The notes below the pieces were generated by a model. It saw nothing but the letters and a program-made list of their open reading frames with translations, was not told the origin of the DNA and made no database searches. 40,245 nucleotides of DNA from CAYRUP01 sp964427485 (GTDB lineage: Bacteria > Pseudomonadota > Gammaproteobacteria > DSM-16500), in NCBI GenBank assembly GCA_964427485.1, contig CAYRUP010000002.1, forward strand, positions 1-40,245, read 5' to 3'. This document shows, in pieces, positions 23,646 to 31,115 of the stretch. Each line of letters starts with the position of its first letter. Positions within the stretch are counted from its first letter, which is position 1. Position numbers and translations under genes: made by a program.

Positions 23646-23664
23646 TTCGGACGTCCGAATTATT
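23602..23664. promoter_or_regulatory. Twin palindromes, candidate parS centromere / rep operator
   Basis: AATTCGGACGTCCGAATT is a perfect 18-bp palindrome at 23602-23619, repeated at 23644-23661. The second copy extends to a perfect 24-bp palindrome (23641-23664). Their centres are exactly 42 bp apart, four helical turns. The first lies in the last codons of parB, the second spans its stop and precedes rep by 25 bases. In P1- and F-type systems parS lies just downstream of parB, so a centromere is the first guess; repression of rep is the other. Confidence 0.75.
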
Positions 23665-23689
23665 TCACTAAACAGACAAGGAGTCTGTT

Positions 23690-24949
23690 ATGACATTGGC
23701 TGAACCAACAAAAGAAATCAAACCCATTTTAAAAAAGCATGTCAATACGATACATTGCTCTAATAACTTGACTCTTGTTCAAAGAAAACTTTTTAATGCA
23801 CTCTTGTTCCATGCTTATCATGAAATGCCGGAAAAATTTCAATATGAAATTTCTATAAAAAAACTGTGTAACTTAATTGGCTATGATAGTCGAGATTATA
23901 AAAAATTAAGAAAATCCATATTGGATTTGATTACAACAGCGATCGAATGGAATGTGATTGAGGATGAACAAGGCGAGCAAAAAGAAAAATGGCGAGCTAG
24001 CTCAATCGTTTCCGCAGCAAAAATTGAGAATGGCATTTGCACTTATGAATTCAGTTCTGTCATGAGAGAATTATTATATCGCCCAGAAATCTATGGCAAG
24101 ATTGATATCAATATCATGACCGAGTTTAAATCCAGTTATGGACTCGCTTTATATGAAAACTGCATACGTTTTCAAAATATTGCAAGTACGCCATGGTTGC
24201 CCATTAATGTTTTTAAAAAATTAATGGGTGTAGCGGAAGATGGATATCAAAATTTTTGTGATTTAAAAAAACGGGTTCTCGATATTGCTGTAAAAGAAGT
24301 AAATTTATATTCGCCTATAAAAGTCATGCCAGAAATTCAACGAGTCAATAAAAAGGTTGTCAGTATTAAATTTAAATTATTGGCAAATGAAGAATTAGAA
24401 GAGGTCGAAAATCAAGTCAGTACCGAAGATACCGTTTTGTTTGAAATTCTACAGCGTGACTTTACGTTGTCTGAAAGAGTTGCTTTAGAAGTGATAGCAA
24501 AATATGGTTCTCATTTTATTACAGACAAAATTAAATTAATCAAAGAATCTGAAAGCTTCCGTGCTGGAAAAATCAGAGAGCTTTCCGCCTATTTATTGGA
24601 TTCTTTGAAACATAATTATAAGCCGAGTAAATCCAGCAGATTACTATCAAATGAAATTCGTAATCAGGAAGAATTCACACTTGAAGAAGAGAAAAGGAGA
24701 GAGGAGAAATTACAACAAGAGTTAAAAAAGCAAAAGTCGCAAATTATCAATAATTATCTCAATAATCTGACCGATGCCGAGCGAAATCGTTTACAGGAGA
24801 ATTTTGAACAAAATTTAATAAACTCAAAAGATACTTATATTATTAAATTTTATAAAAAGCACGGCATTAATAGCAAATCTGTCCAAGCTTTATTTTATTC
24901 ATATGTTATTGATATCATTAACAAAAATAAAGCTGAAAACGCCATCTAA
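23690..24949 (+). CDS. rep: Rep_3-family replication initiator
   Basis: This 419-residue plasmid initiator resembles the RepB/RepE/RepA Rep_3 family. The first winged-helix domain spans roughly residues 8-130 (KKHVNTIHCSNNLTLVQRKLFNALL at its start), with the second at about 135-235 (SSYGLALYENCIRFQ, INVFKKLMGV). It would bind the iterons at 21047-21181 and those at 24947-25007 and open the origin. The C-terminal third extends beyond the usual family length, with a charged coiled-coil-like stretch (EEEKRREEKLQQELKKQK) of unknown role. AAGGAG lies 7 bases before the ATG. The stop codon overlaps an inverted iteron, suggesting local control or handcuffing. Confidence 0.9.
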   Translation: MTLAEPTKEIKPILKKHVNTIHCSNNLTLVQRKLFNALLFHAYHEMPEKFQYEISIKKLCNLIGYDSRDYKKLRKSILDLITTAIEWNVIEDEQGEQKEKWRASSIVSAAKIENGICTYEFSSVMRELLYRPEIYGKIDINIMTEFKSSYGLALYENCIRFQNIASTPWLPINVFKKLMGVAEDGYQNFCDLKKRVLDIAVKEVNLYSPIKVMPEIQRVNKKVVSIKFKLLANEELEEVENQVSTEDTVLFEILQRDFTLSERVALEVIAKYGSHFITDKIKLIKESESFRAGKIRELSAYLLDSLKHNYKPSKSSRLLSNEIRNQEEFTLEEEKRREEKLQQELKKQKSQIINNYLNNLTDAERNRLQENFEQNLINSKDTYIIKFYKKHGINSKSVQALFYSYVIDIINKNKAENAI

Positions 24950-25007
24950 GACATTTGCGTGCAATGACTTATAAATGATCAACGTGCAACCCAGACGTTT
25001 GCGTGCT
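24947..25007 (-). repeat. Two inverted-orientation iterons downstream of rep
   Basis: 24992-25007 is the exact reverse complement of AGCACGCAAACGTCTG. 24947-24963 is the reverse complement of TGCACGCAAATGTCTTA, one base from iteron 6 of the upstream array, and overlaps the TAA of rep. Centre spacing is about 44 bases, four helical turns. Together with the array at 21047-21181 they flank the parA-parB-rep operon in opposite orientation. The remaining intergenic bases to 25118 are AT-rich, with no terminator I can support. Confidence 0.85.
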
Positions 25008-25118
25008 AGAAAAGACATGGGCAAAAGTTTATTAGGTCAATACGTTTTTATTAATTAGTTTTGTCTTTAAAATAAAATGCAATTATAAGAGTCTTTTTCA
25101 TTTCAATTAAACCTGTTT

Positions 25119-25523
25119 TTAAGTGCTGGCATCGTGTTGTTGCAAATATTCTTCGGCTGCTTTTTGTAAAAAAGTAGATCTCTTTAGTCCTTTTTTCTTT
25201 CGAAACTTATCAATTTTTTTTAGCATTTCAGCAGGAAATATTACATTAAATCGCTTTAATTTACGGTAAGAGGCCATAATATTTTCGTCTACTAATATAG
25301 GTACTAGTTCTCCACCGGATATATTATTTTCTAGTTCATGATGTTTAGAAGGTTCTTTAATAAATTCTGGGTCGGCGTTTACTAGCCAAGCAGCTAGTGC
25401 ATCTTCGGCATTTTCTAGCGCTTCTTCCCAGTCACTTCCAAAGGTGAAGCAACCCTGAAGATCAGGAAATTCAATTTCTACAGCCTCATCTGTTTTTTTA
25501 AAAAGTGCATAGTAATGTTTCAT
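25119..25523 (-). CDS. hicB: HicB-type antitoxin
   Basis: This 134-residue antitoxin has an N-terminal degenerate RNase H-like HicB domain (YYALFKKTDEAVEIEFPDLQGCFTFG, EALENAEDALAAWL) and a C-terminal ribbon-helix-helix (FNVIFPAEMLKKIDKF, KRSTFLQKAAEEYL). It neutralises the HicA RNase and binds the operator. Its ATG overlaps the hicA stop as ATGA. The order toxin then antitoxin is normal for hicAB. Placement right after the replicon suggests a plasmid-stabilising role. Confidence 0.9.
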   Translation of the reverse strand: MKHYYALFKKTDEAVEIEFPDLQGCFTFGSDWEEALENAEDALAAWLVNADPEFIKEPSKHHELENNISGGELVPILVDENIMASYRKLKRFNVIFPAEMLKKIDKFRKKKGLKRSTFLQKAAEEYLQQHDAST

Positions 25524-25705
25524 TGTTTTTCCCCTAAGCCAGTGGCTTTTAATATATTTTTTAGGGTTCCTTTTGGAATATCGCCTTTATGACGAGGAAC
25601 TGGAATAGGCGGGAACCCCTTTTTTACCCAAATGTCGTGTTTACCGCCAGAGCGTTTTTCAAAACCATTCTTCTTGAGCAATTTTTCCAACTCATGTTTC
25701 GTCAT
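25520..25705 (-). CDS. hicA: HicA-type mRNA interferase toxin
   Basis: This 61-residue toxin has a double-stranded-RNA-binding-like fold. It starts MTKHELEKLLKKNGFEKR, followed by GGKHDIWVKKG with the catalytic histidine, then PVPRHKGDIPKGTLKNILK. Length is typical. The ATG at 25705 is chosen over a TTG four codons upstream. It is the first gene of the hicAB operon, 15 bases downstream of a consensus -10 (TATAAT). Confidence 0.92.
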   Translation of the reverse strand: MTKHELEKLLKKNGFEKRSGGKHDIWVKKGFPPIPVPRHKGDIPKGTLKNILKATGLGEKQ

Positions 25706-25719
25706 AACCGTTCTCAATA

Positions 25720-25750
25720 ATTATAGCAAAATTACACACCAATGTGTAAT
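25720..25750 (-). promoter_or_regulatory. hicAB promoter with palindromic operator
   Basis: Minus-strand TATAAT (25720-25725) lies 17 bases from TACACA (25743-25748). The -35 side falls inside a perfect inverted repeat, ATTACACA (25731-25738) / TGTGTAAT (25743-25750), with a 4-base centre. This is the expected layout for autorepression by the HicB ribbon-helix-helix domain. Confidence 0.7.
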
Positions 25751-25997
25751 TATTTTTTTCTCATTATATCAATTTGATAACAAAATACAATCAATGTGAT
25801 TTAAATCTTCCGCATTAAATTCCATAAAATATTTAGGAAATTAACAATACAAAAGGGGTCTTATAGACGATAGACTATCGTAAAGGCTTTTGATAAAAGT
25901 TAAGAAAAGACGCACGCGGGCACGGGCACACAATCGGGCACAATTGGGTCAGTGGTACCCGCTGAATAGATACAAATAATTCTCAGAAAAATTATAG
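25751..25997. other. Intergenic segment with GC-rich patch and short repeats
   Basis: No gene seen between hicA and pepP. It includes an odd palindrome ACGATAG-A-CTATCGT (25867-25881). A patch around 25910-25965 is clearly richer in GC than its surroundings and has three GGGCAC copies (25918, 25924, 25936). It may be a scar of an inserted or lost element; no integrase or attachment site can be demonstrated. Confidence 0.35.
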
Positions 25998-27475
25998 CTA
26001 ATTATATTTTCGAGAAACATCTCGCCCCACTTCACATTTTTCTTCTATTTCCCTCTTTGTTTGATTTTGGTTTTTGGCAAAAAATGAATTACGCTCATAA
26101 CCCAAAAGTGCAATAGCAGGTGGCACCTCACCTTGCATAATATGTTCGATTTCTTCCGCTTTGCGCGGCAAAGCCATGCTTAAAACGGTGCAACCTTCTG
26201 CAGTGACGAGTACATCATCTTCGATACGTACGCCAATATTATGCCATTTGGGATCCAGTGTTTCCGGTTGGGCTATATAAATACCGGGTTCCACGGTGAA
26301 AACCATTCCGGGCTGAAATGGCGTTTTACTGATAATCATGCTGGTATCGTGAACATCTAATCCTAACCAGTGTCCCGCGCGATGCATATAATACGTTGCA
26401 TATGCTTTAGTTTGAATGAGATTTTCGAGATCGCCCGCTAATATACCTAAATTTATTAAACCTGATGTAATGCCGCGCACGGAAATATTATGAATATCTA
26501 CCAACGTCACGCCCGGTTTCACTGCATCGATACACAGTTGTTGTGTTGTTAAAACCACATCATAAATAGCGCGTTGTTCGGGTGTAAATGTGCCGCTGAT
26601 CGGAAAGGTACGGGTAATATCAGAAGCATAATTTTTATATTCTGCGCCAGCATCCATGACAACCAAATCACCGTCGTGGATGGGTGAATTATTTTCTTGA
26701 TAATGCAAGCAGCAACTATTTTGGCCTGCGCCCATTACGGTCGGATAGGATAATTCCTGTGTGCCATGACGCATAATTTCTTTCAAAAACTGGGCTGATA
26801 ATGTCATTTCAAATTTCTTATTTTTGGGTTTAGCTTGCATGAACGCATATGGCCCTGAATCGAAATATTAACCGCATGCTGTATATGCTCGATTTCCTCT
26901 GAATCCTTAACTAAACGCATTTTATAAATAATTTCAGTCGTATCATGCTGAGAAAAAAACCAAAACGCACTGCGAGAAAGAACTTCTATTCGACGTTTCT
27001 CAAATACCTGATCCATTATTTCTTTTAAACTAAAACCACTTTGAGGAAAAAATTCATGACAACCGCCCATGGGATAATATATTTTTTTGTAGGGCGCACA
27101 TAATTGATAAAGTGTTTCTGCATTCAAGGTATCAATAGCAAATGATTGATTCGCTCCGAAATCGGCAATGGCTCCTTCTTGCCCGGCCCATTTTCCAGTA
27201 TATATTTCTATCTTAGGATTCCGTGCGCGGTTAAATAAAATATATTCACCCTCTTGGCGTCCAGGAATCAAGATAGCGACGGCTAAAGGTTCTATAAATC
27301 CCGTCAAATAATAAAAATTACTGTCTTGTCTGAATACATATTCATTGTCGCCATTACGTGTTTTTGGCATTGCGCTAGGAATGATGATCATGCTCTCGGG
27401 ACCAATTTTATCCATTAATTTCCTACGTCTTGCCACGAAAGTTTCGGGTGGGAAATTTAAATTTTTATGTAACAT
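25998..27475 (-). pseudogene. pepP: Xaa-Pro aminopeptidase PepP, split by a frameshift
   Basis: Two overlapping frames together make one M24B peptidase of normal length (about 440 residues). The N-terminal frame (27475 to about 26841) carries FVARRRKLM, FYYLTGF and HMRS. The C-terminal frame (about 26840 to 25998) carries all five metal ligands: Asp in VMDAGAEY, Asp in YASDITRTFP, His in HRAGHWLGLD, Glu in VEPGIYI and Glu in VRIEDDVLV. The break is at about 26840-26841: restoring one A would read HMRSMQAKPKNKK in a single frame. The first product ends at 223 residues without a catalytic site. The second could only be made from an internal ATG at 26840. A sequencing error cannot be excluded. 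AAAGG precedes the 27475 start. Confidence 0.9.
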
Positions 27476-27555
27476 ATAAAGCCTTTCATAAGAGTTAATA
27501 ACATTAAGGTTTATTATCCATACCTTTATTCATTATTTGCAATTAGAAGTTTAGA

Positions 27556-27583
27556 TTGACTAAGTTTAAATTTTTTTAATAAT
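27556..27583 (+). promoter_or_regulatory. Candidate promoter of the pirin gene
   Basis: TTGACT (27556-27561) is 16 bases from AATAAT (27578-27583), in an AT-rich divergent intergenic region that also has a tandem GAAGTATAAA. Moderate match, no other support. Confidence 0.35.
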
Positions 27584-27631
27584 GAAGTATAAAGAAGTAT
27601 AAATTAATCAAAACATGTCAAAGGAAATAAT

Positions 27632-28537
27632 ATGGAACGGATGATTGACAAAATTTGGAAAAGTAAACCGACTATTGAAGGAGCGGGCGTGCATCTGAAG
27701 AGGGTTTTTGGTTTCAACGAGGTTCCCTTGTTGGATCCATTTTTATTGCTTGATGATTTTCGTTCGGAAAATCCAGCCGATTATAAAGCCGGTTTTCCTT
27801 GGCATCCTCATCGCGGTATTGAAACCATCACCTATGTATTGGATGGCGATGTTGAACATGGCGACAGCATGGGACATAAAGGCGATATTTCAGGTGGTGA
27901 TGTTCAATGGATGACAGCAGGGAGCGGCATCATCCATCAAGAAATGCCAAAAGGAAATAGCAAAGGACAAATGCTCGGCTTTCAATTATGGGCGAATCTG
28001 CCTAGCCATTCTAAAATGATGGATCCACGTTATCGAGGTATTAAAAAGCAAGAAATTCCTGTTATTACAATGCCGGATGGTATCACTGTGCGAATTATTT
28101 GTGGAGAAATCAATGGAATTAAAGGACCCGTACAAGATGTTGTGACGGATCCCGAATATATGGATATCGAAATTCCCGCAGGAAAATCATTTACACATCT
28201 TGTTAAAGAAAATCATACTGTTTTTGCTTATGTGATTGATGGGGAAGCCTATTTCGATCATCTCCGTAAACCCTTCGCACATGATGCAAGTGGCAGTAAT
28301 TATTTCGATATGCGATCGCCTTGCCCGTGTCACGATGGAACATTCATTTTATATAAAAAGCAGGGGACACACATCACAGTCACGACGGATAAACATTCGG
28401 TGCGCTTCTTACTTGTTTCCGGTAAGCCACTCAATGAACCGATTGCCTGGTACGGTCCTATTGTCATGAATACCCATGCGGAGTTACGCCAAGCGTTTGA
28501 GGAATTTAATGCTGGCACTTTTGTCAAACATCGATAA
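27632..28537 (+). CDS. Pirin-family cupin protein
   Basis: This 301-residue bicupin of the pirin family may act as a quercetin-2,3-dioxygenase-like or redox-sensing protein. The first cupin holds the metal site: H58 and H60 in WHPHRGIET, and H102 and E104 in GIIHQEM. DFR at 42-44 and MLGFQLWANLP are typical of the family. AAGGAAATAAT precedes the ATG. It is divergent from the broken pepP and followed 8 bases later by the ogt relic. Family is secure; cellular role in this organism is unknown. Confidence 0.9.
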   Translation: MERMIDKIWKSKPTIEGAGVHLKRVFGFNEVPLLDPFLLLDDFRSENPADYKAGFPWHPHRGIETITYVLDGDVEHGDSMGHKGDISGGDVQWMTAGSGIIHQEMPKGNSKGQMLGFQLWANLPSHSKMMDPRYRGIKKQEIPVITMPDGITVRIICGEINGIKGPVQDVVTDPEYMDIEIPAGKSFTHLVKENHTVFAYVIDGEAYFDHLRKPFAHDASGSNYFDMRSPCPCHDGTFILYKKQGTHITVTTDKHSVRFLLVSGKPLNEPIAWYGPIVMNTHAELRQAFEEFNAGTFVKHR

Positions 28538-28545
28538 AAGCAGCC

Positions 28546-28722
28546 TGGCTGGACACTCAACTTGGACCGATGATTGCAATTGCTGATGATAAGGTCCTCT
28601 AAGCGAATCAATTAGCCATTATTATACCTTGCCATCGTGTTATCAATACGAATGGTGAAATTGGTGGTTACGGCGGCGGAGTCGTGCGAAAACAATGGTT
28701 ATTGGAACATGAGAAAAACTAA
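28546..28722 (+). pseudogene. ogt: Relic of methylated-DNA-protein-cysteine methyltransferase (Ogt/MGMT)
   Basis: In one frame, this stretch reads LDTQLGPMIAIADDKVL, then a stop, then ANQLAIIIPCHRVINTNGEIGGYGGGVVRKQWLLEHEKN, then a stop (59 codons in all). The first part is the usual N-terminal strand of Ogt; the second is its C-terminal active site with the PCHRV cysteine and the GGYGGG loop. Roughly 100 or more internal residues, including the DNA-recognition helix, are missing. An internal deletion and a stop codon therefore leave a dead gene. It ends two bases before the ATG of tag, suggesting that ogt and tag once formed an alkylation-repair operon. Confidence 0.88.
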
Positions 28723-28723
28723 A

Positions 28724-29299
28724 ATGGATAAAATTCGTTGTCATTGGGCAAATAATAATTCTTTATTAATCGATTATCACGATAAAGAATGGGGAATTCC
28801 GATTCATGATGATCGATTACTTTTTGAATTTTTAAATTTGGAAGGTGCGCAAGCAGGATTAAGTTGGTTGACTATTTTAAAAAAACGCGAAAACTATCGT
28901 GTATTGTTTGATAATTTTGATCCTTTGAAAATCATTCAATATAATGCAAAAAAAATTGCAGCACTTCTAACAAATCCAGGCATTATTCGAAATCGTTTAA
29001 AAATCGAATCTGTCATTATAAATGCGCATGCTTATCTTACTGTTTTAAAAGAATGGGATTCTTTCAATGAATATATTTGGCATTTTGTTAATGGAAAACC
29101 TATTCAAAATAATTGGGATCATTTTAAAAAAGTTCCTGCGAAGACTGTGATTTCAGATCAAATGTCAAAAGATCTAAAAAAGCGCGGTTTCAAATTTGTG
29201 GGTAGTACCATTTGTTATGCATTTATGCAAGCTGTGGGGATGGTGAATGATCACACAGTTGATTGTTTTTGTTACAAAAAAATGGTGAAAACGAAATAG
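28724..29299 (+). CDS. tag: DNA-3-methyladenine glycosylase I (Tag)
   Basis: This 191-residue base-excision enzyme removes 3-methyladenine. It aligns by eye along its whole length with E. coli Tag: RCHW (C6), DYHDKEWGIP (H19), LEGAQAGLSWLTILKKRENYR with the catalytic-site E40, KKRGFKFVGSTICYAFMQAVGMVNDH (H177) and DCFCY (C181). C6, H19, H177 and C181 correspond to the zinc ligands. The frame stays open back to 28637, but those 29 codons read out of frame through the ogt relic, so the ATG at 28724 is correct. It probably depended on a pirin/ogt-proximal promoter. Confidence 0.95.
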   Translation: MDKIRCHWANNNSLLIDYHDKEWGIPIHDDRLLFEFLNLEGAQAGLSWLTILKKRENYRVLFDNFDPLKIIQYNAKKIAALLTNPGIIRNRLKIESVIINAHAYLTVLKEWDSFNEYIWHFVNGKPIQNNWDHFKKVPAKTVISDQMSKDLKKRGFKFVGSTICYAFMQAVGMVNDHTVDCFCYKKMVKTK

Positions 29300-29344
29300 C
29301 TTTGCCCTCATCCTCAGTCTTTCTCCTAGCTTTCCCTGACGAAA

Positions 29345-29383
29345 TTGGTCACATACTCTCCTATGTGTTATAATGTGTATAAT
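29345..29383 (+). promoter_or_regulatory. Candidate promoter with tandem -10 boxes
   Basis: TATAAT occurs twice (29369-29374 and 29378-29383), 18 or more bases after TTGGTC (29345-29350), just upstream of the hypothetical gene at 29415. The -10 matches are perfect; the -35 is weak. Confidence 0.5.
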
Positions 29384-29414
29384 ATTCAAACTAATACGCA
29401 GAATGAGGACGTTT

Positions 29415-31085
29415 ATGTCTAACCTTAGAAGAAGATTAACAGGTGAATTGAATCCAGCGACGCTTGTTGGCCTTCCGGGAGCGAGTGATATAGTTCGCAG
29501 AAAATTAGAGGAATTTAAAAAGGAAATAAGTGATAAAACCAAGGCTAGTAATTTTCGGACGACAGGATATAAAAGTACCCGCTTATCTAAATCAGTAGTA
29601 GAAGGAAAAATAGTACCCAAAGGTGTCGCACTCGGTTATAAAAAATGTGTTGAGGGCTTGGTGGATACTGCTACAGCAGAAACCTCATTGTCTTCACTCG
29701 TAGAATTTGTAGCAATGATGAAGCATAGAGCAGAACGCGATCATGGCGGGCGTGATCCTCAAACCCAAACATTTTATGCATCATTTTGGGAAACTTTAAA
29801 TAATAAAAAATATGAGGGTAAAGGAGAAGGAAAAAACATTTTTCCCGAGAATCCAATGGCGGCTGTTGCATTTGATATACTCGTAAACAAAAAATTGGTT
29901 GAGCTTAGGGCGAAGTACTTACATGAAAATCAAAGCAAGTTAACAAAATTCGCAGTCAAAATGCGACTGAGAACATCAGATAAAAAGTTTGAAGAATTCA
30001 TGAAGAAAGTCGAGGTGGATCAAAAGAACGTCATCGAAATAAAAAAAATTCCAACCGAATTGCAAGATGAGAAAAGTGAGAATCTTTACCTCACTGAAGG
30101 ATCAAACTTTTTGTTAACTATACTAGTACGATCTGTAAGTGCTTTTAGTAGAACTAACTTAGCAAGCTACAAAGAAGACTTTCTAAGAACACTCGCGGTA
30201 ATCGCCCCAGGTAGACCAACAGATGACGATAAACTCAAGATTAATGCTTTTTTTGATTATCATAGTACTCTGATGACGAGTCTAACAGACCGGAAAAGAA
30301 AACTTTATGTAGAAGCAGCTGCCAATGTTTTAGTAACAGCTCTTTGTGTTACCGGAGTGGGTGAGATGCTTATCACTACGCCTATTTTGGAGAGTTCTGC
30401 TCTAGCCAGTACTCCACTCGTAACTAATCCCTTGTTACAAGGTGTCGTACAAAGCGCTGTACCGGAGCTTCTAGAGGAAGTTGCTGATGAAAGACACTTT
30501 AACGAGAGACAGCTCGTGGCTACTCCTATTGTCCCTGTGCCCAGGGAGAAAACGAAGTCTGAAAGATATAACCAATTGGTAAACAAAGAGAAAGCAGCAC
30601 ATACAGTTATAGTTGGAGGCACAGTCGTTGCAGGCGTATTGACAGGACCCATTGGAGTGGGAGTTGCTGGCGGAGTGGGCTTGCTATTATATGCAGCAAA
30701 ATTTTATAGTAATTATAGAAAATTCGGGGTTATAGGCAAAACCGAGCAAATTGCTAAACAAGAACATGAGCAGCAATTTTGCGAGTTTTTTAATAAGGTA
30801 CAGAAGGATGCTGACTATTGCACCTCCGCAGGTCTCAAGCCGGCTGTTTTTGCCGATCTGGAAAAACGTACAATGCGATTGTCTAAAAAAACGGTCTCTA
30901 CTACCGCGAATATACTTGGAAAGATGCCGCCTGCATCGGCAGCCGCAATGTCAGCAGCGACAACATCAGTGACAGCAGCATCAACATCAATATCAACAAC
31001 ATCAACAACAGCAGCAACGCCAGCAGCACCACCGCCCACTGAACCAACAGTAAGGCCAGCAGCCGCCACTGTCGCAAAAAAATAA
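29415..31085 (+). CDS. Hypothetical protein with low-complexity Ala/Thr/Ser/Pro tail
   Basis: Unrecognised, 556 residues from the ATG at 29415, which has GAGGA five bases upstream; in-frame ATGs at 29373 and 29403 lack this. The N-terminal two thirds are charged and helical. A Gly/Ala/Val-rich hydrophobic segment (TVIVGGTVVAGVLTGPIGVG) near residues 405-425 could insert in a membrane, and a milder one occurs near 310-350. The last 55 residues are almost only Ala, Thr, Ser and Pro and are encoded by runs of NCA codons. A standalone gene with its own promoter and no homology I recognise is compatible with a secreted effector of an intracellular bacterium, but this is conjecture. Confidence 0.75.
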   Translation: MSNLRRRLTGELNPATLVGLPGASDIVRRKLEEFKKEISDKTKASNFRTTGYKSTRLSKSVVEGKIVPKGVALGYKKCVEGLVDTATAETSLSSLVEFVAMMKHRAERDHGGRDPQTQTFYASFWETLNNKKYEGKGEGKNIFPENPMAAVAFDILVNKKLVELRAKYLHENQSKLTKFAVKMRLRTSDKKFEEFMKKVEVDQKNVIEIKKIPTELQDEKSENLYLTEGSNFLLTILVRSVSAFSRTNLASYKEDFLRTLAVIAPGRPTDDDKLKINAFFDYHSTLMTSLTDRKRKLYVEAAANVLVTALCVTGVGEMLITTPILESSALASTPLVTNPLLQGVVQSAVPELLEEVADERHFNERQLVATPIVPVPREKTKSERYNQLVNKEKAAHTVIVGGTVVAGVLTGPIGVGVAGGVGLLLYAAKFYSNYRKFGVIGKTEQIAKQEHEQQFCEFFNKVQKDADYCTSAGLKPAVFADLEKRTMRLSKKTVSTTANILGKMPPASAAAMSAATTSVTAASTSISTTSTTAATPAAPPPTEPTVRPAAATVAKK

Positions 31086-31115
31086 CTCTCATCACTTTGG
31101 CGGATATTCCATTAT

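Noticed and set aside
28637..28723. Upstream extension of tag
   Set aside because: These codons read the ogt relic in a wrong frame; the family N-terminus begins at the ATG at 28724.
30815..31095. Minus-strand open frames rich in Ala/Val/Leu opposite the low-complexity tail
   Set aside because: They are antisense shadows of the NCA-codon tract; no start signals.
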